Part shown: piece after piece, positions 1 through 9,080 of the stretch | Numbering within the stretch: position 1 is the first letter of the stretch | Layout of the letters: every line of letters begins with the position of its first letter | Origin: Legionella nautarum | Lineage (GTDB): Bacteria; Pseudomonadota; Gammaproteobacteria; Legionellales; Legionellaceae | Length of the DNA stretch: 64,000 nt | Assembly: GCF_001467895.1 (NCBI RefSeq) | Contig: NZ_LNYO01000013.1 | Location: forward strand, 713,124-777,123 | Reading direction: 5' to 3' | Made by a program: the position numbers and the translations under genes | The notes under the pieces: generated by a model | Seen by the model: only the letters and a program-made list of their open reading frames with translations | What the model was told of the DNA's origin: nothing | Database searches by the model: none

Positions 1-1
1 T

Positions 2-484
2 TATATAATTTCTGCTGGCATTAAGTCATCCATTTTACCGTTGGCAGAAGAGTTAGGCATTCATCAGGACAATATACTTGCAGTTGATGTTTACTTTAAT
101 GCCGAAGGGAAATATCAAGGTTTTAATGAGCAGAGTGATCTTGCTAAACCCAAGGGAAAAGCAATGCAGATTGATAAAATAATAGATGCTAACCAGCGTT
201 CGTTGTTATTAGGCGATGGGTTTACCGACTGGGAAGCGAAAACTTCTGTGACTCGTTTTGTAGGTTGTGCCGGTTCAAATCCCAAAAAATGGGTAAAAAA
301 GAACTCTGATTTTTATATAGAACATACCAGCCTATTATCAGTATTAGCTCTGGGTTTAACTGAGCAAGAGCAGGAAGTTCTTTCAGAAGAATACCAGGCC
401 TTTTATAGGCAGGGGTTGGTTGATATTCAAGAAGGCAGAGTTCTAATTAAGGAGCATAATAATGTTTACCATACAAATTCTTGA
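2..484 (+). CDS. HAD-family phosphatase, phosphoserine phosphatase-like (3' part only)
   Basis: The reading frame is open from the left edge of the window, so the N-terminus and the nucleophilic DxDxT motif are missing. What remains has two HAD landmarks: an S-A-G-I-K stretch (motif II/III region) near the edge and GDGFTD (motif IV, Mg-binding aspartates) near position 222-239. Phosphoserine phosphatases share this pattern, and the next gene is serA, so the likely role is hydrolysis of 3-phosphoserine to serine. The stop codon lies inside serA (23-base overlap), which argues for one transcript and coupled translation. Another small-molecule HAD phosphatase cannot be excluded without the 5' end. 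Confidence 0.7.
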   Translation, partial: YIISAGIKSSILPLAEELGIHQDNILAVDVYFNAEGKYQGFNEQSDLAKPKGKAMQIDKIIDANQRSLLLGDGFTDWEAKTSVTRFVGCAGSNPKKWVKKNSDFYIEHTSLLSVLALGLTEQEQEVLSEEYQAFYRQGLVDIQEGRVLIKEHNNVYHTNS

Positions 485-1664
485 TAATATAGCGCCAACG
501 GCTCTAAAACAGTTTACACCTCCTAATTATAAATTAGGGAACCATTTCGAAAATCCTGACGTAATATTGGTTCGTTCCCATAAATTACACCATCATTCTT
601 TTCCTTTGGAGCTTAAAGCAGTGGGGCGTGCAGGAGTTGGTACTGATAATATTCCAGTTGATTCTCTTACTGCTCTTGGTGTCCCTGTTTTTTATGCTCC
701 TGGTGCCAATGCCAATGCAGTAAAAGAGCTTGTTTTAGCAGCAATGTTAATTGGTTATCGTCATTTGGATGAAGCAAGAATGTTTTTAACTCGTTTGGAA
801 AAACATGATAAAGAATCCCTGTCTCTGGAAATTGAGTCACAAAAAAAACAGTTTGTTGGCCATGAAATTTCAGGCAAAACTCTGGGGGTAATTGGATTAG
901 GCAATATAGGCGTTAAAGTAGCTAATGCAGCTCTTGCTTTAGGCATGAGAGTATTAGGATATGATCCTCATATGACTCTTCCTAATGCACTGTCATTAGA
1001 CCCTAATGTTGAGAAAATTGATGATATAGAATCGATCTTACCCAACTCAGACATTATTACGTTACATGTACCCTTAACTGCTGATACGACACACTTAATT
1101 AATGAAAAAAATGCTTCTTTGATAAAAGCGAACTCACTCTTATTGAATTTTTCTCGCGAGCAAGTAGTCAGTGAAGCAGCAATCATTAATCAATTAGAGA
1201 TAAAGAATATTTTAGGTTACATTACAGACTTCCCAACTCCTAATCTAACCAATCATCCAAGAGTATTAAGTTTTCCCCATTTAGGTGCTAGCACTACCGA
1301 AGCAGAAGTGAACTCAGCAGAAATGGTGATTCGTAATATTATTAATTACCTTAATTTTGGTATTATAGAGCATTCAGTTAATTTTCCTGATACATTTTTA
1401 CCTACAACTAAGATACCCAATTGTTACCGTATTATTGTGATTAATCAAAACAAACCAGGAGTAATCGCTCATTGTACACAAAGAATTTCTCAATTAGGAT
1501 ACAATATTGAACGTATGGTTAATACTTCCAGAGACAGCATCGCGGTCAATCTAATAGACGTATCAGGAGTTAATTCATCACCTAAAGAATTAGCCAAGAA
1601 TTTTTCATCAATTGAGAGTGTAATACGATTTCATATCATTTCTCCATTAGAGATGGAAACATAG
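462..1664 (+). CDS. serA: D-3-phosphoglycerate dehydrogenase SerA
   Basis: NAD-dependent oxidation of 3-phosphoglycerate to 3-phosphohydroxypyruvate, first step of serine synthesis. The 400 residues show the D-2-hydroxyacid dehydrogenase fold: nucleotide-binding GLGNIG at 145-150, catalytic Arg232 (NFSRE), catalytic His273 (FPHLGAST), and a C-terminal ACT regulatory domain from about residue 325. The usual catalytic glutamate segment (DVFPTEP in E. coli SerA) reads TDFPTP here. From memory, a short SerA subgroup with NFSR/TDFP/PHLGAST motifs occurs in Bacteroidetes and Firmicutes, so this looks like a subgroup trait rather than damage. It overlaps the upstream phosphatase gene, consistent with a serine operon. 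Confidence 0.92.
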   Translation: MFTIQILDNIAPTALKQFTPPNYKLGNHFENPDVILVRSHKLHHHSFPLELKAVGRAGVGTDNIPVDSLTALGVPVFYAPGANANAVKELVLAAMLIGYRHLDEARMFLTRLEKHDKESLSLEIESQKKQFVGHEISGKTLGVIGLGNIGVKVANAALALGMRVLGYDPHMTLPNALSLDPNVEKIDDIESILPNSDIITLHVPLTADTTHLINEKNASLIKANSLLLNFSREQVVSEAAIINQLEIKNILGYITDFPTPNLTNHPRVLSFPHLGASTTEAEVNSAEMVIRNIINYLNFGIIEHSVNFPDTFLPTTKIPNCYRIIVINQNKPGVIAHCTQRISQLGYNIERMVNTSRDSIAVNLIDVSGVNSSPKELAKNFSSIESVIRFHIISPLEMET

Positions 1665-1731
1665 GGGTATGACAATCATTAGAATGAAAAGTTATTCTAA
1701 GAAAATCATCTCATTGCTTAATCATTATTTT

Positions 1732-1948
1732 TCATATAGGTTTAGGACTCATGAGCCGGAATCGAATAAAACACTCTCCCTCGATATCCAGTTTTGATGA
1801 TACAACTGTTAACAAAGTATCTGCCACAATAAAATTATCTGATCCCTCCTCGATTAGCCATACACCTTGTTTAACAGATATAACCTGATTGCTTGACCAC
1901 GACAACTGGGTGAAAAAAAGCTGTGTGTTGGCGTAGTTACATACAAAT
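1732..1948 (-). other. Open frame that continues the 728-residue gene in a shifted frame
   Basis: Directly downstream of the upstream gene's stop (TAA at 1937-1939), a different minus-strand frame stays open for about 70 codons, ending at TGA 1732-1734. It reads as normal protein (...QLFFTQLSWSSN..., ...VKQGVWLIEEGSDN...) and has no start codon or ribosome site of its own. Removing one base from the run of four G (plus-strand CCCC at 1949-1952) joins it to the upstream frame. I infer it is the true or ancestral C-terminus of that protein. A sequencing or assembly error in the homopolymer, a real frameshift mutation, or slippage would all give this picture. Confidence 0.55.
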
Positions 1949-4123
1949 CCCCTTAGGAGGTGATTTATGTGCTGAAAGCTTCAATTGGGTTGATGCGATG
2001 CCATCCAAAGCCGAATATAATTCCTTTGCTGGAATGTCTTCGATACGAATATGTTTGGTTTTGTGAGTGTAATGGGAGTCTAAACACAGACCGCTATTTT
2101 GGTTCCAGAAAAATATCTTATCTAATCCAACCAGTGTATCAATCTGATGGCATAATGTTAAGCTGTCTTTAAATTCTCTTAAACGATAAGCTAAAATATA
2201 GAATGGTATTGGCTTGTCAGTGCCTTCAGATAAAATGATATTTTCCATTTCACTATAAGTAACTGAAACGGTGGAGTTCGGAGCAATTTTATGAATAATA
2301 TCTTCAGGAAATAATCCAGTCATCTCCTTCCATTCATCACGATCCCTAATCATATCAGCAATGATAAGAAGATTGTCATCATATCGATCAGTTTTACTCC
2401 AGAATGAAGCCTTGGATATTCTGTTCATTAAATTTTTAAAAAAATTGCAAAAAAGCTCATCAATACAATCTTTGTTTGCGGCTAATCTCCTCCTGGTTAA
2501 ACTAATATCCATATCTGTTAATATCCAAATTGCTTTTGACATATCATGTTCTTTTTCGCTTTCTAGTAATTGTCGTAAATGTCTAAACATGACCTTGTAT
2601 TGATTCGATCCATTACGCCAGCAATGATAATAATCATGGGTTCTTGCTGCAAATAGGCTCATCTGAAGACCGTGTACCTTGGGTATGGGTTTTAAATCTG
2701 GATGTGGCGCTTCTATAGGGCGAGATTGTCTGCGTAGATTGTATCCTTTAGGATTCTCATCCATCTGGCGTATGCGACGAATAGGAATTTGTCCCGCATT
2801 ATTCACAATTTTGGTTGCATGTTCGATACCATGCATGGCGATTTGAAGTTTATTCAGCACGGAAGAAGGCGTGATAATCATGCAGAGCAAAGGGCTGTGA
2901 GGATTGTTTTCATCGTAATTAGGATTAATTGCTATAAATGGAAATGATTCTTTAGTTCTCATGGCTATAATAAAAGCCATAACGCTATTTGATTCAATGC
3001 GATTTAATTTAGAAAACTCAGGAAATAAACGCTTATTATCACAAATAAACGAATAGATGCGTTTTTTTGCATCAGCATCATTAGTTTTTATTAACATATC
3101 AACCGCATAGTATAGTTCCGCTTTTTGTTTTAATTCATTTTCCTTAATGAGATTAAAAATCAATAAAATGATTGGAAGCAAGACGCTTTGGTTATTGATT
3201 TGAAAGTTTATAACCCAATATAAAAGTATGCTAAGAAACATGTTTGTTTCGTTAGCTTGAAATTTTTTTAGAAATTGTTTTATAACGGGGCCAAAATAAG
3301 GCCTAGATCGGATATCAACTATTTGATATGGATCTAATAAGGTTTCGAAAAAATTAAATTCGAAAGCACGCGGTAGATCAATGCTAAAGTAGCATCGTTG
3401 ATTTTCCGATACTTTTTGTAAGCGATTTTTAAAATCAAGAATTTTTTCTTTAGTCGCATAGGGAATGGATTCTGGATGATATGGTCCTTTGCCATCAAAA
3501 AATTGATGTTGTTTAATGCTTGAACCATCTTTTTTAAATAACTCACAAGCCATAAACATATCAAGCGCAGTACCTAACTCACTCTCATTTATTTTTTCTT
3601 TGCGAAATGCTTTGTAAATATCTCTGACAAAATCCTCATCAAGAAAATCTAATTCAGACCATCGACCTTCATTAATTAATGTTGCATATTCATTCGCCTT
3701 GGAGCCAAAAGCTTCTTTCATAAAACCCATATTTAGTGGCCCAGTCAGTGTTTCTGTGTATTTACGAGTAGATGATTTACCAGTTTTACAAGTGAATGAT
3801 TTACTTTTTTTGAGACGCCATGCTCTTTGCAGCACTCTAGCAGCCTGCTCTTCATAAGCATTTCCAACGACCAACCAAAAGTGAGGGTTAGCCTGGGCCT
3901 TAGCTACAGTCACTATTTTATATCTTTCATCTTTTTTACGGAAAAATGAAAATGCAGATACTTTTTTCTCTTTACGTGATTCTGCAGCAAAGAGTGGAAT
4001 AAGCTCAGGCTCAGGCGTTGGCTCTTTCTGAGTCAATTTACTATTCTGATTGGTCAAATTTTTAGCGGCAGAATGCTCTTTCTCACGCAGCTTCTTCCTT
4101 CTTTTTGGATTTTTTCTTTGCAT
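1937..4123 (-). CDS. Large unknown protein with IQ-like motif, candidate type IV effector
   Basis: 728 residues, no family recognised. The first 55 residues are strongly basic and Lys/Arg/Glu-rich, with no signal peptide. Residues 97-108 (VLQRAWRLKKSK) resemble an IQ calmodulin-binding motif (hydrophobic-Gln-x3-Arg-x4-Lys; the usual Gly is Leu). A short hydrophobic patch lies around 295-325 but I would not call it a membrane anchor. Size, composition, lack of operon partners and the eukaryotic-type motif suggest a Dot/Icm-delivered effector; this is inference from genus-level pattern. The C-terminus appears cut by a frameshift at a G4 run, since about 70 more sensible codons follow in another frame. 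It is transcribed divergently from mntP across a 292-base gap. Confidence 0.6.
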   Translation of the reverse strand: MQRKNPKRRKKLREKEHSAAKNLTNQNSKLTQKEPTPEPELIPLFAAESRKEKKVSAFSFFRKKDERYKIVTVAKAQANPHFWLVVGNAYEEQAARVLQRAWRLKKSKSFTCKTGKSSTRKYTETLTGPLNMGFMKEAFGSKANEYATLINEGRWSELDFLDEDFVRDIYKAFRKEKINESELGTALDMFMACELFKKDGSSIKQHQFFDGKGPYHPESIPYATKEKILDFKNRLQKVSENQRCYFSIDLPRAFEFNFFETLLDPYQIVDIRSRPYFGPVIKQFLKKFQANETNMFLSILLYWVINFQINNQSVLLPIILLIFNLIKENELKQKAELYYAVDMLIKTNDADAKKRIYSFICDNKRLFPEFSKLNRIESNSVMAFIIAMRTKESFPFIAINPNYDENNPHSPLLCMIITPSSVLNKLQIAMHGIEHATKIVNNAGQIPIRRIRQMDENPKGYNLRRQSRPIEAPHPDLKPIPKVHGLQMSLFAARTHDYYHCWRNGSNQYKVMFRHLRQLLESEKEHDMSKAIWILTDMDISLTRRRLAANKDCIDELFCNFFKNLMNRISKASFWSKTDRYDDNLLIIADMIRDRDEWKEMTGLFPEDIIHKIAPNSTVSVTYSEMENIILSEGTDKPIPFYILAYRLREFKDSLTLCHQIDTLVGLDKIFFWNQNSGLCLDSHYTHKTKHIRIEDIPAKELYSALDGIASTQLKLSAHKSPPKGICM

Positions 4124-4415
4124 ATATTAATATCTATAGATAGTGTCTTATGGAGTTTCGACAGACAGAGTAAATTTGTCGCATCTGTTTCTGATTTTTG
4201 ATTTCATATATTCTGCAGTAATTATTTGGGGGATGCTACTGATCCGTTTACTGAAGCAACTCTTCTTTGTTTTTTGGAAAACCATTTAATATTATCTTTG
4301 ATAACAGACATCGATTACAACAATCAAATGTTCCTAATTGAACCAAATTCAAAATTTCATGCTCGTTTTAGCTTAAACTATGTAGCTTATTAAATGTTTA
4401 GTCGAGCATAGAGAA

Positions 4416-4970
4416 ATGAATATTATTGAGCCATTGATATTAGGGATGGTTTTGAGTGCTGACTCGTTTTCAGCTGCGGTAGCAATGGGACTTCGGCCTC
4501 ATAAATTTAGCGACTCTTTTAGATTCGCTCTTGTATCAGGTGGTGCGGAGTTTATTGCCACATTTATCGGGGTTGTAGCCGGTGACACTATTATTTCACG
4601 TTTTAGTTCAATAGATCATTGGATTGCTTTTTTACTATTATTTGTTGTTGCTATCCATATGGCCTATGAAGGTGTTAAAGAGTGGAGAAATAGAAATGGT
4701 GGTACCAAACCGCTTGAGTTTCATGGTTTTTTCAAACTCTTAGTGGTTGCTATCGCAACAAGCTTGGATGCTTTAGCTGTTGGAGTGAGTCTAGGAATTG
4801 CTAATAAACCGTTATTACCTTACTTGGTCTCAATTGGTGGCTGGGCTTTTGGCTCAACGATAGTTGGCATGGCGATAGCAAGAAAAATACCCGAACATTT
4901 ATCTGCGATTTTTAATGTAATTGGGGCGCTTATTCTTTTTATTCTTTCCATTCATATGTTGAAAATATAA
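4416..4970 (+). CDS. mntP: Manganese efflux pump MntP
   Basis: Inner-membrane Mn(II) exporter. The 184 residues form six hydrophobic segments with the two duplicated acidic signatures of the family: Asp16 in ADSFSAAVAMG and Asp118 in TSLDALAVGVSLG, the same positions as in E. coli MntP. Length is typical. The ribosome site is weak (AGAG shortly before ATG). In E. coli this gene is controlled by a manganese-sensing yybP-ykoY riboswitch; I looked for the conserved core in the 292-base upstream gap and did not find a convincing one. It stands alone between a probable effector and a small exported protein. Confidence 0.92.
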   Translation: MNIIEPLILGMVLSADSFSAAVAMGLRPHKFSDSFRFALVSGGAEFIATFIGVVAGDTIISRFSSIDHWIAFLLLFVVAIHMAYEGVKEWRNRNGGTKPLEFHGFFKLLVVAIATSLDALAVGVSLGIANKPLLPYLVSIGGWAFGSTIVGMAIARKIPEHLSAIFNVIGALILFILSIHMLKI

Positions 4971-5160
4971 GTTTCTTTTAACTTTACAGAAATAATTACC
5001 AATTCAAACTTCAGTGAGCGGTTTGCAACAGTTCTTTTATGTAGGTGGATGCATCTTAAGATGGATTAGGCTTCTTACTCTAAGTTAAGTTTGCTCACAG
5101 TATCTATAATCTGGCTTCCTCTTTTATGCTATTAGCCATGCAAAACCAACCCCCTACGAG

Positions 5161-5370
5161 ATGGATAGGAATAAGACAACTACTTTTTTGTTTGTAACGC
5201 TTATATCTTTTGGCTTGTTCATGAAAGCTTTTGCAGTTAAGAAAATTTCATCTGATGAAATCAAACAAGAAATTTCTGAGATGTATCAAAAGGATAAGGG
5301 GAACAGATGGAAAGCTAATGTTCTCAAACGAGAAAATTTTCTTAAGAACTCGATTAGTATTTACGCCTAG
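5161..5370 (+). CDS. Small exported protein of unknown function
   Basis: 69 residues beginning with a typical Sec signal peptide (charged MDRNK, then a hydrophobic TFLFVTLISFGLFMKAFA with a likely cut after AFA near residue 25). The remaining 44 residues are Lys/Glu-rich and predicted helical. No family recognised. Ribosome-binding evidence is poor (only GAG close to the ATG), so it could be a fragment of a once longer periplasmic protein. It lies alone between mntP and a small membrane protein gene, with gaps of 190 and 79 bases. Confidence 0.45.
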   Translation: MDRNKTTTFLFVTLISFGLFMKAFAVKKISSDEIKQEISEMYQKDKGNRWKANVLKRENFLKNSISIYA

Positions 5371-5449
5371 ACATCTGAGATAAGCAGTATATTTTTTTCC
5401 TCATACTATAATAAAATGATGGATAGGATATCTTTTTAGGGGATCTGTC

Positions 5450-5836
5450 ATGGGTGCTAAAAAAAATTACAAAATGCTCCGGATTGCTTTGGTCATTATT
5501 GGACTAGTTTTTATCTTCGCGGTGTACCCATTAACTCTTTTATGGCCTTCAGGCTGGGCATGGCATCTAGTTGGGCAAAATGTTTATTTACAAATGATTG
5601 TAGGAATTTATGCAACCTTGGGTGTTTTTTTAATCCTAGCAGCTAAGAATCCAATTCAGTATTTGAGTTTAATCTGGTTTACTGTTTGGTCTAGTATTGT
5701 GCATGGCGGCATTATGGCCATCCAAGCATTCTATTACCCACAGCATTTTGCTCATTTATATGGTGATGTGCCTGCTTTATTTATTATCGCAATTGTCTTG
5801 GCTATTTTAACCCCCCGCCGCCGCAATACTCGATAA
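5450..5836 (+). CDS. Small four-helix membrane protein (DUF6632-like)
   Basis: 128 residues with four evident membrane segments (about 9-28, 43-64, 68-90 and 104-120), a positively charged start and a C-terminal PRRRNTR tail likely in the cytoplasm. The sequence, including WSSIVHGGIMAIQA, resembles small conserved membrane proteins I know as DUF6632; no activity is known. A good AGGGGA site precedes the ATG. A TATAAT-like box lies about 40 bases upstream at 5405, so it probably has its own promoter. Confidence 0.65.
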   Translation: MGAKKNYKMLRIALVIIGLVFIFAVYPLTLLWPSGWAWHLVGQNVYLQMIVGIYATLGVFLILAAKNPIQYLSLIWFTVWSSIVHGGIMAIQAFYYPQHFAHLYGDVPALFIIAIVLAILTPRRRNTR

Positions 5837-5900
5837 TATCTGTTAACAGCGGGAATAATTGCATGTACAATAATAATACATTTTTTATTAGCTTACTTTC

Positions 5901-6968
5901 ATGAAAATAGAGCAACTACTGGAAACGGCAACAAGAGCTGCCCAAAAAACAATTATTGGTTCCTCAAATTACTGGCCTGATGTAGAGGAAAATGAATATA
6001 TTCCAGAGTTTCTAAAGAGGTATTTCTCTCATCACCGCGAAAAAGGAACTCGCTCTGCTTTATGGTCAACCACAGCTTTTATTAAAAAAAAACCAAAACG
6101 GTCAGAAAAAGTTTCTTATGAGGCTAAAAATATTAAAATTGAATTTAATCACAACTGGGTATTTTTTGATCGCAGCTCCTCAGGGGAATTTGCATTAAGA
6201 GATGATTTCGATGCATTACCCCGAGATGAAAGAAACCTAAAAAAATTTATCCTTTTGGCTGCTGCTGGACGCACAATTCGTTATGGAAATTGTAGTGTAA
6301 TTAATGCTTATATTGCGTGGGTATTGTGGGATATGGTGTTTAATTCTAAATCCACCTCTAATCCAATAGTTAAAATTGAGATTGTTAGCCACAAAAAATT
6401 TGATCATGAGATTGTAGTGATTAATAGACCTTTAGACTCAAAATTAAAAGATCCATCCACCTGGGGAAAAGACTGTTGGATAGTTGATGGATGGAGAGGG
6501 GCGACTAAAGCGCAGTCAGAAAGCCCTAAAACTGCTTATTACCCTGCGACTGAGTTACATCAACGAATGACGGAACTTAATATATTAGCAACCAAGCAGC
6601 CCCGAAAGTTTGCAGTAAGACTATCACATGAGATTAATCCGGCAGAAGAACCTCCATCGAAGTTTATTGAAAGAATAGATTTTCATCCTTTAGTGACTGA
6701 GGAGGATGAAAAACGCTTAAGAAATAATCAGAGCTTTCTCCCACAAAAAAGACCTTATCTTAGTTTGGTAGGAGATAATCGATTTTTCTTAAACAATCAT
6801 AAGGAAAAGTTTCAACGTGTATTGAGGGATATAAAAAATAAGAACTCAGAGGTAGATAAGCATCAAAAGAATTTAATTGAAGAACAAGAAATCGTCGATG
6901 CGATAAAAACCCCCGCCTTTGATTCGGACAAGGAAGAAAATAAAGAAACCCTTAGGGTACAGATCTAG
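5901..6968 (+). CDS. Putative Cys-His-Asp enzyme (papain/transglutaminase-like), candidate effector
   Basis: 355 residues, no signal peptide. A possible catalytic triad can be read: Cys131 in RYGNCSVINAY at the start of a hydrophobic helix, His169 in KFDHEIVVINR on a predicted strand, and Asp196 in CWIVDGWRG on the next strand. Cys at a helix start, then His on a strand, then Asp preceding a Trp is the order of papain-like and transglutaminase-like folds (proteases, deamidases, acyltransferases). The C-terminal third is charged and probably helical. Gene ends overlap by 4 bases with the convergent pentapeptide gene. Activity and secretion are inference; no named family is claimed. Confidence 0.6.
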   Translation: MKIEQLLETATRAAQKTIIGSSNYWPDVEENEYIPEFLKRYFSHHREKGTRSALWSTTAFIKKKPKRSEKVSYEAKNIKIEFNHNWVFFDRSSSGEFALRDDFDALPRDERNLKKFILLAAAGRTIRYGNCSVINAYIAWVLWDMVFNSKSTSNPIVKIEIVSHKKFDHEIVVINRPLDSKLKDPSTWGKDCWIVDGWRGATKAQSESPKTAYYPATELHQRMTELNILATKQPRKFAVRLSHEINPAEEPPSKFIERIDFHPLVTEEDEKRLRNNQSFLPQKRPYLSLVGDNRFFLNNHKEKFQRVLRDIKNKNSEVDKHQKNLIEEQEIVDAIKTPAFDSDKEENKETLRVQI

Positions 6969-7579
6969 TCTTGATCGTTGGGCCATCCATTAATTTTTAT
7001 ATCAAGATGGCTTAATAACGAAATAACTTCTGGAAATGAAAATCTTGCTTTTGTTATTGTATTCAATTGAGTATCAATACAATAATTCATCGCATCAGTG
7101 AAATCAGCATGTTTTAGGTTCGTATGCATGAACAAACTGTTTTGTAAGTCACTGCCTGTAAAGCTCGCATGATTTAAATTAGCTTCTCTAAAATCAACAT
7201 CGGTTGCTTTACAATTTTCAATAATTAAGTCTGCAAGTTCTAAGCCGAAAAAACTCGAATGACTTAAATTACTGCTGTAAAAATAGAGCGGACTTGCAAG
7301 CTTTACTAAGGGCCAGCTCAATTCTGTCCAATTTATTCCTGAGAGTTTAGAGTTTTTAAAAGAAACTTCCGAAAATTTACATCCTGGAAATTTTGAGAGG
7401 GATAAATCACAGGATTCAAAATCACAGTCAGTAAATTTAACTTTGTTAAAATTAACCTCTATGAATTTGCATTCTTTGAATTGGCAGTTATGAAATTCAA
7501 TAAAGTCAATTTTTTTATCTTCAAGCACAAGCTTAGTAAAGGTTTGATTAGTATAGGCATTAAGATCAAACATTGGCAT
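6965..7579 (-). CDS. Pentapeptide repeat protein
   Basis: 204 residues made largely of A(D/N)LXX-type pentapeptide repeats, for example FHNCQFKECKF, FTDCDFESCDL, ADLIIENCKATDVDF and ASFTGSDLQNSLF. These fold into a right-handed quadrilateral beta helix. A break near residues 90-105 splits two repeat blocks, as in Qnr/McbG-type gyrase-protecting proteins, which have similar length. The C-terminal NYCIDTQLNTI...FSFPEVISLL cap is shared with many uncharacterised members. A strong GAGGGGAG site sets the start at 7579 rather than the Met two codons later. Gyrase binding is possible but not shown by sequence; this fold also serves other binding roles. Confidence 0.85.
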   Translation of the reverse strand: MPMFDLNAYTNQTFTKLVLEDKKIDFIEFHNCQFKECKFIEVNFNKVKFTDCDFESCDLSLSKFPGCKFSEVSFKNSKLSGINWTELSWPLVKLASPLYFYSSNLSHSSFFGLELADLIIENCKATDVDFREANLNHASFTGSDLQNSLFMHTNLKHADFTDAMNYCIDTQLNTITKARFSFPEVISLLSHLDIKINGWPNDQD

Positions 7580-7740
7580 AACTCCCCTCTTTTAGCTTAT
7601 AGGTAGCTATTATTTAACTAAGGCGGTTTTATCGCAACAACTGAATCTTTTATTTGATAATTTTATCTATATGCTGAGTAGTTTAAATGCAAACAACAGC
7701 CATTTGTGTATGATTTAACCTTTTCTAAGGAAGGATTACT

Positions 7741-9009
7741 ATGCGTCAACTCACAAAAAAATCGGTTATTATTAAAGAAAGACATAAACCTAGGGCTGAA
7801 GATCAGATTCGTCGTGCTACCCAAATCAAGCCTAAACCCATTCGGCCGGTCAAACATGGACGCAAACTTAATTCTGCAGCCCCTAATCTGCAAAAAAAAT
7901 CACAAAATAGAAAACGGCCGCCCAAAGGTTTTTATGGTTTGGGCCTAAGATTTGTCAATAAATTAACGCCAAAGCAATGGATGGCTTTGTTTTTTTTAAT
8001 GAGTATTAGTGCTGCTTATGCTACTAAGGTAAGCGAGTCACTCCCTCAATCAAAAACTGTAAAAAATGATCCTAAAATACTTATCGACAGTCCTCCAGAT
8101 GATAGAGAAGATTGTGAAGAAAGCAGCTTAGCAATCTTCAATAAACCCGATATTCGTTTAGGTGCTAAAGAGGGGAAATTGATTCCAGCTTCTTGCTTAG
8201 ATGGTGATCAGATTACTTGTCTAACCGATCAAAAATTAATGTCATCCTTTGTGGTAGATGTTCCAAAAATGAATGCCGTTTATGCGCAAATTCTAAAGAA
8301 AAATGCAGAATGGCGAGCATCTGTTGAATCTACTTTGAAAAAAATATCAGCTAGGATAAGTTCTGCAGAAATAAAAGATATTTTTCACTTATGGATTAGG
8401 GAGGTTTCTGTCTTCAAGAGTGCCTATCATTCTGTTCAATCAGCCTATAACGCTGGCGGCGGAACCTGTGATAATCATAAGGATCTGTCACTCATAAAAA
8501 TTTTTAGTCAGGCTATAAAATTTGGCCTCGAAGTGAAAGTCCAAGTCGTCATTGTTTACACCAATGAAACACAGACATCTTTCAAGACTAATATTAGGAA
8601 TGAACACCCGCTTAATGGGCATACATATTTATTAATTAACAGTGAAATTGAGGATGTCATTATTAAAAATGATAGAGCTGCTGTAGCCAAGTATCTTGAC
8701 CTTGCTCGCACAAAATCAGGTAGATTTCATGATACTTGGAACAAGAATTGTCGCAAAATCAGTGAAGATAAAAGTGGTTTTTATCAGGATGCAGCTCATT
8801 GGGATACTATTTATATTCAATCAGTTACTTTAGACTTTGAAAGCTTGAAAAAATTACCTGTTGTTGCTCAACGTTTTCTTTGTCAAGAATTAGCTAGTGC
8901 AGGATTGCCAGTGGAATTTAATCAATCCTGTTGTTTCTTTACACAAAAAGGTCAAAGCTATCGCGAACAAAACCCTAATCTTCAAACACAACAAGGTTTA
9001 GTTTTATAA
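7741..9009 (+). CDS. Basic N-terminus, membrane segment, Cys-His-Asp domain; candidate effector
   Basis: 422 residues. Residues 1-75 are very basic (many Lys/Arg/Pro), followed by one hydrophobic segment (WMALFFLMSISAAYA, about 79-94), then a soluble domain. That domain carries a possible triad: Cys243 in GGGTCDNHK, His294 in LNGHTYLLIN and Asp331 in FHDTWNK. The Gly-rich lead-in to Cys, His before a strand, and Asp-x-Trp parallel the layout in the 5.9 kb protein, though overall similarity is low. A strong AAGGAAGGA ribosome site supports the ATG. With such a basic leader, it could be a membrane-anchored bacterial enzyme or a secreted effector; sequence alone does not decide. Confidence 0.55.
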   Translation: MRQLTKKSVIIKERHKPRAEDQIRRATQIKPKPIRPVKHGRKLNSAAPNLQKKSQNRKRPPKGFYGLGLRFVNKLTPKQWMALFFLMSISAAYATKVSESLPQSKTVKNDPKILIDSPPDDREDCEESSLAIFNKPDIRLGAKEGKLIPASCLDGDQITCLTDQKLMSSFVVDVPKMNAVYAQILKKNAEWRASVESTLKKISARISSAEIKDIFHLWIREVSVFKSAYHSVQSAYNAGGGTCDNHKDLSLIKIFSQAIKFGLEVKVQVVIVYTNETQTSFKTNIRNEHPLNGHTYLLINSEIEDVIIKNDRAAVAKYLDLARTKSGRFHDTWNKNCRKISEDKSGFYQDAAHWDTIYIQSVTLDFESLKKLPVVAQRFLCQELASAGLPVEFNQSCCFFTQKGQSYREQNPNLQTQQGLVL

Positions 9010-9080
9010 AAAACGCCCTTTCGATGCTTCTAACTAGCAATTGCTACCCTCAACCTACCCTCAACGATGAGGATATGGCA

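Noticed and set aside
4124..4415. yybP-ykoY manganese riboswitch before mntP
   Set aside because: The gap contains a GGGGGATGCTAC stretch but I could not build the paired stems or conserved loops of that riboswitch.
4124..4415. PmrA-type operator (tandem CTTAATATT) for the effector-like gene
   Set aside because: Only one half-site-like TTTAATATTA was seen, with no second half at the right spacing.
9044..9065. Tandem repeat CTACCCTCAAC x2 between convergent genes
   Set aside because: Only two copies of 11 bases; no structure or similar copies elsewhere, so treated as chance or trivial duplication.
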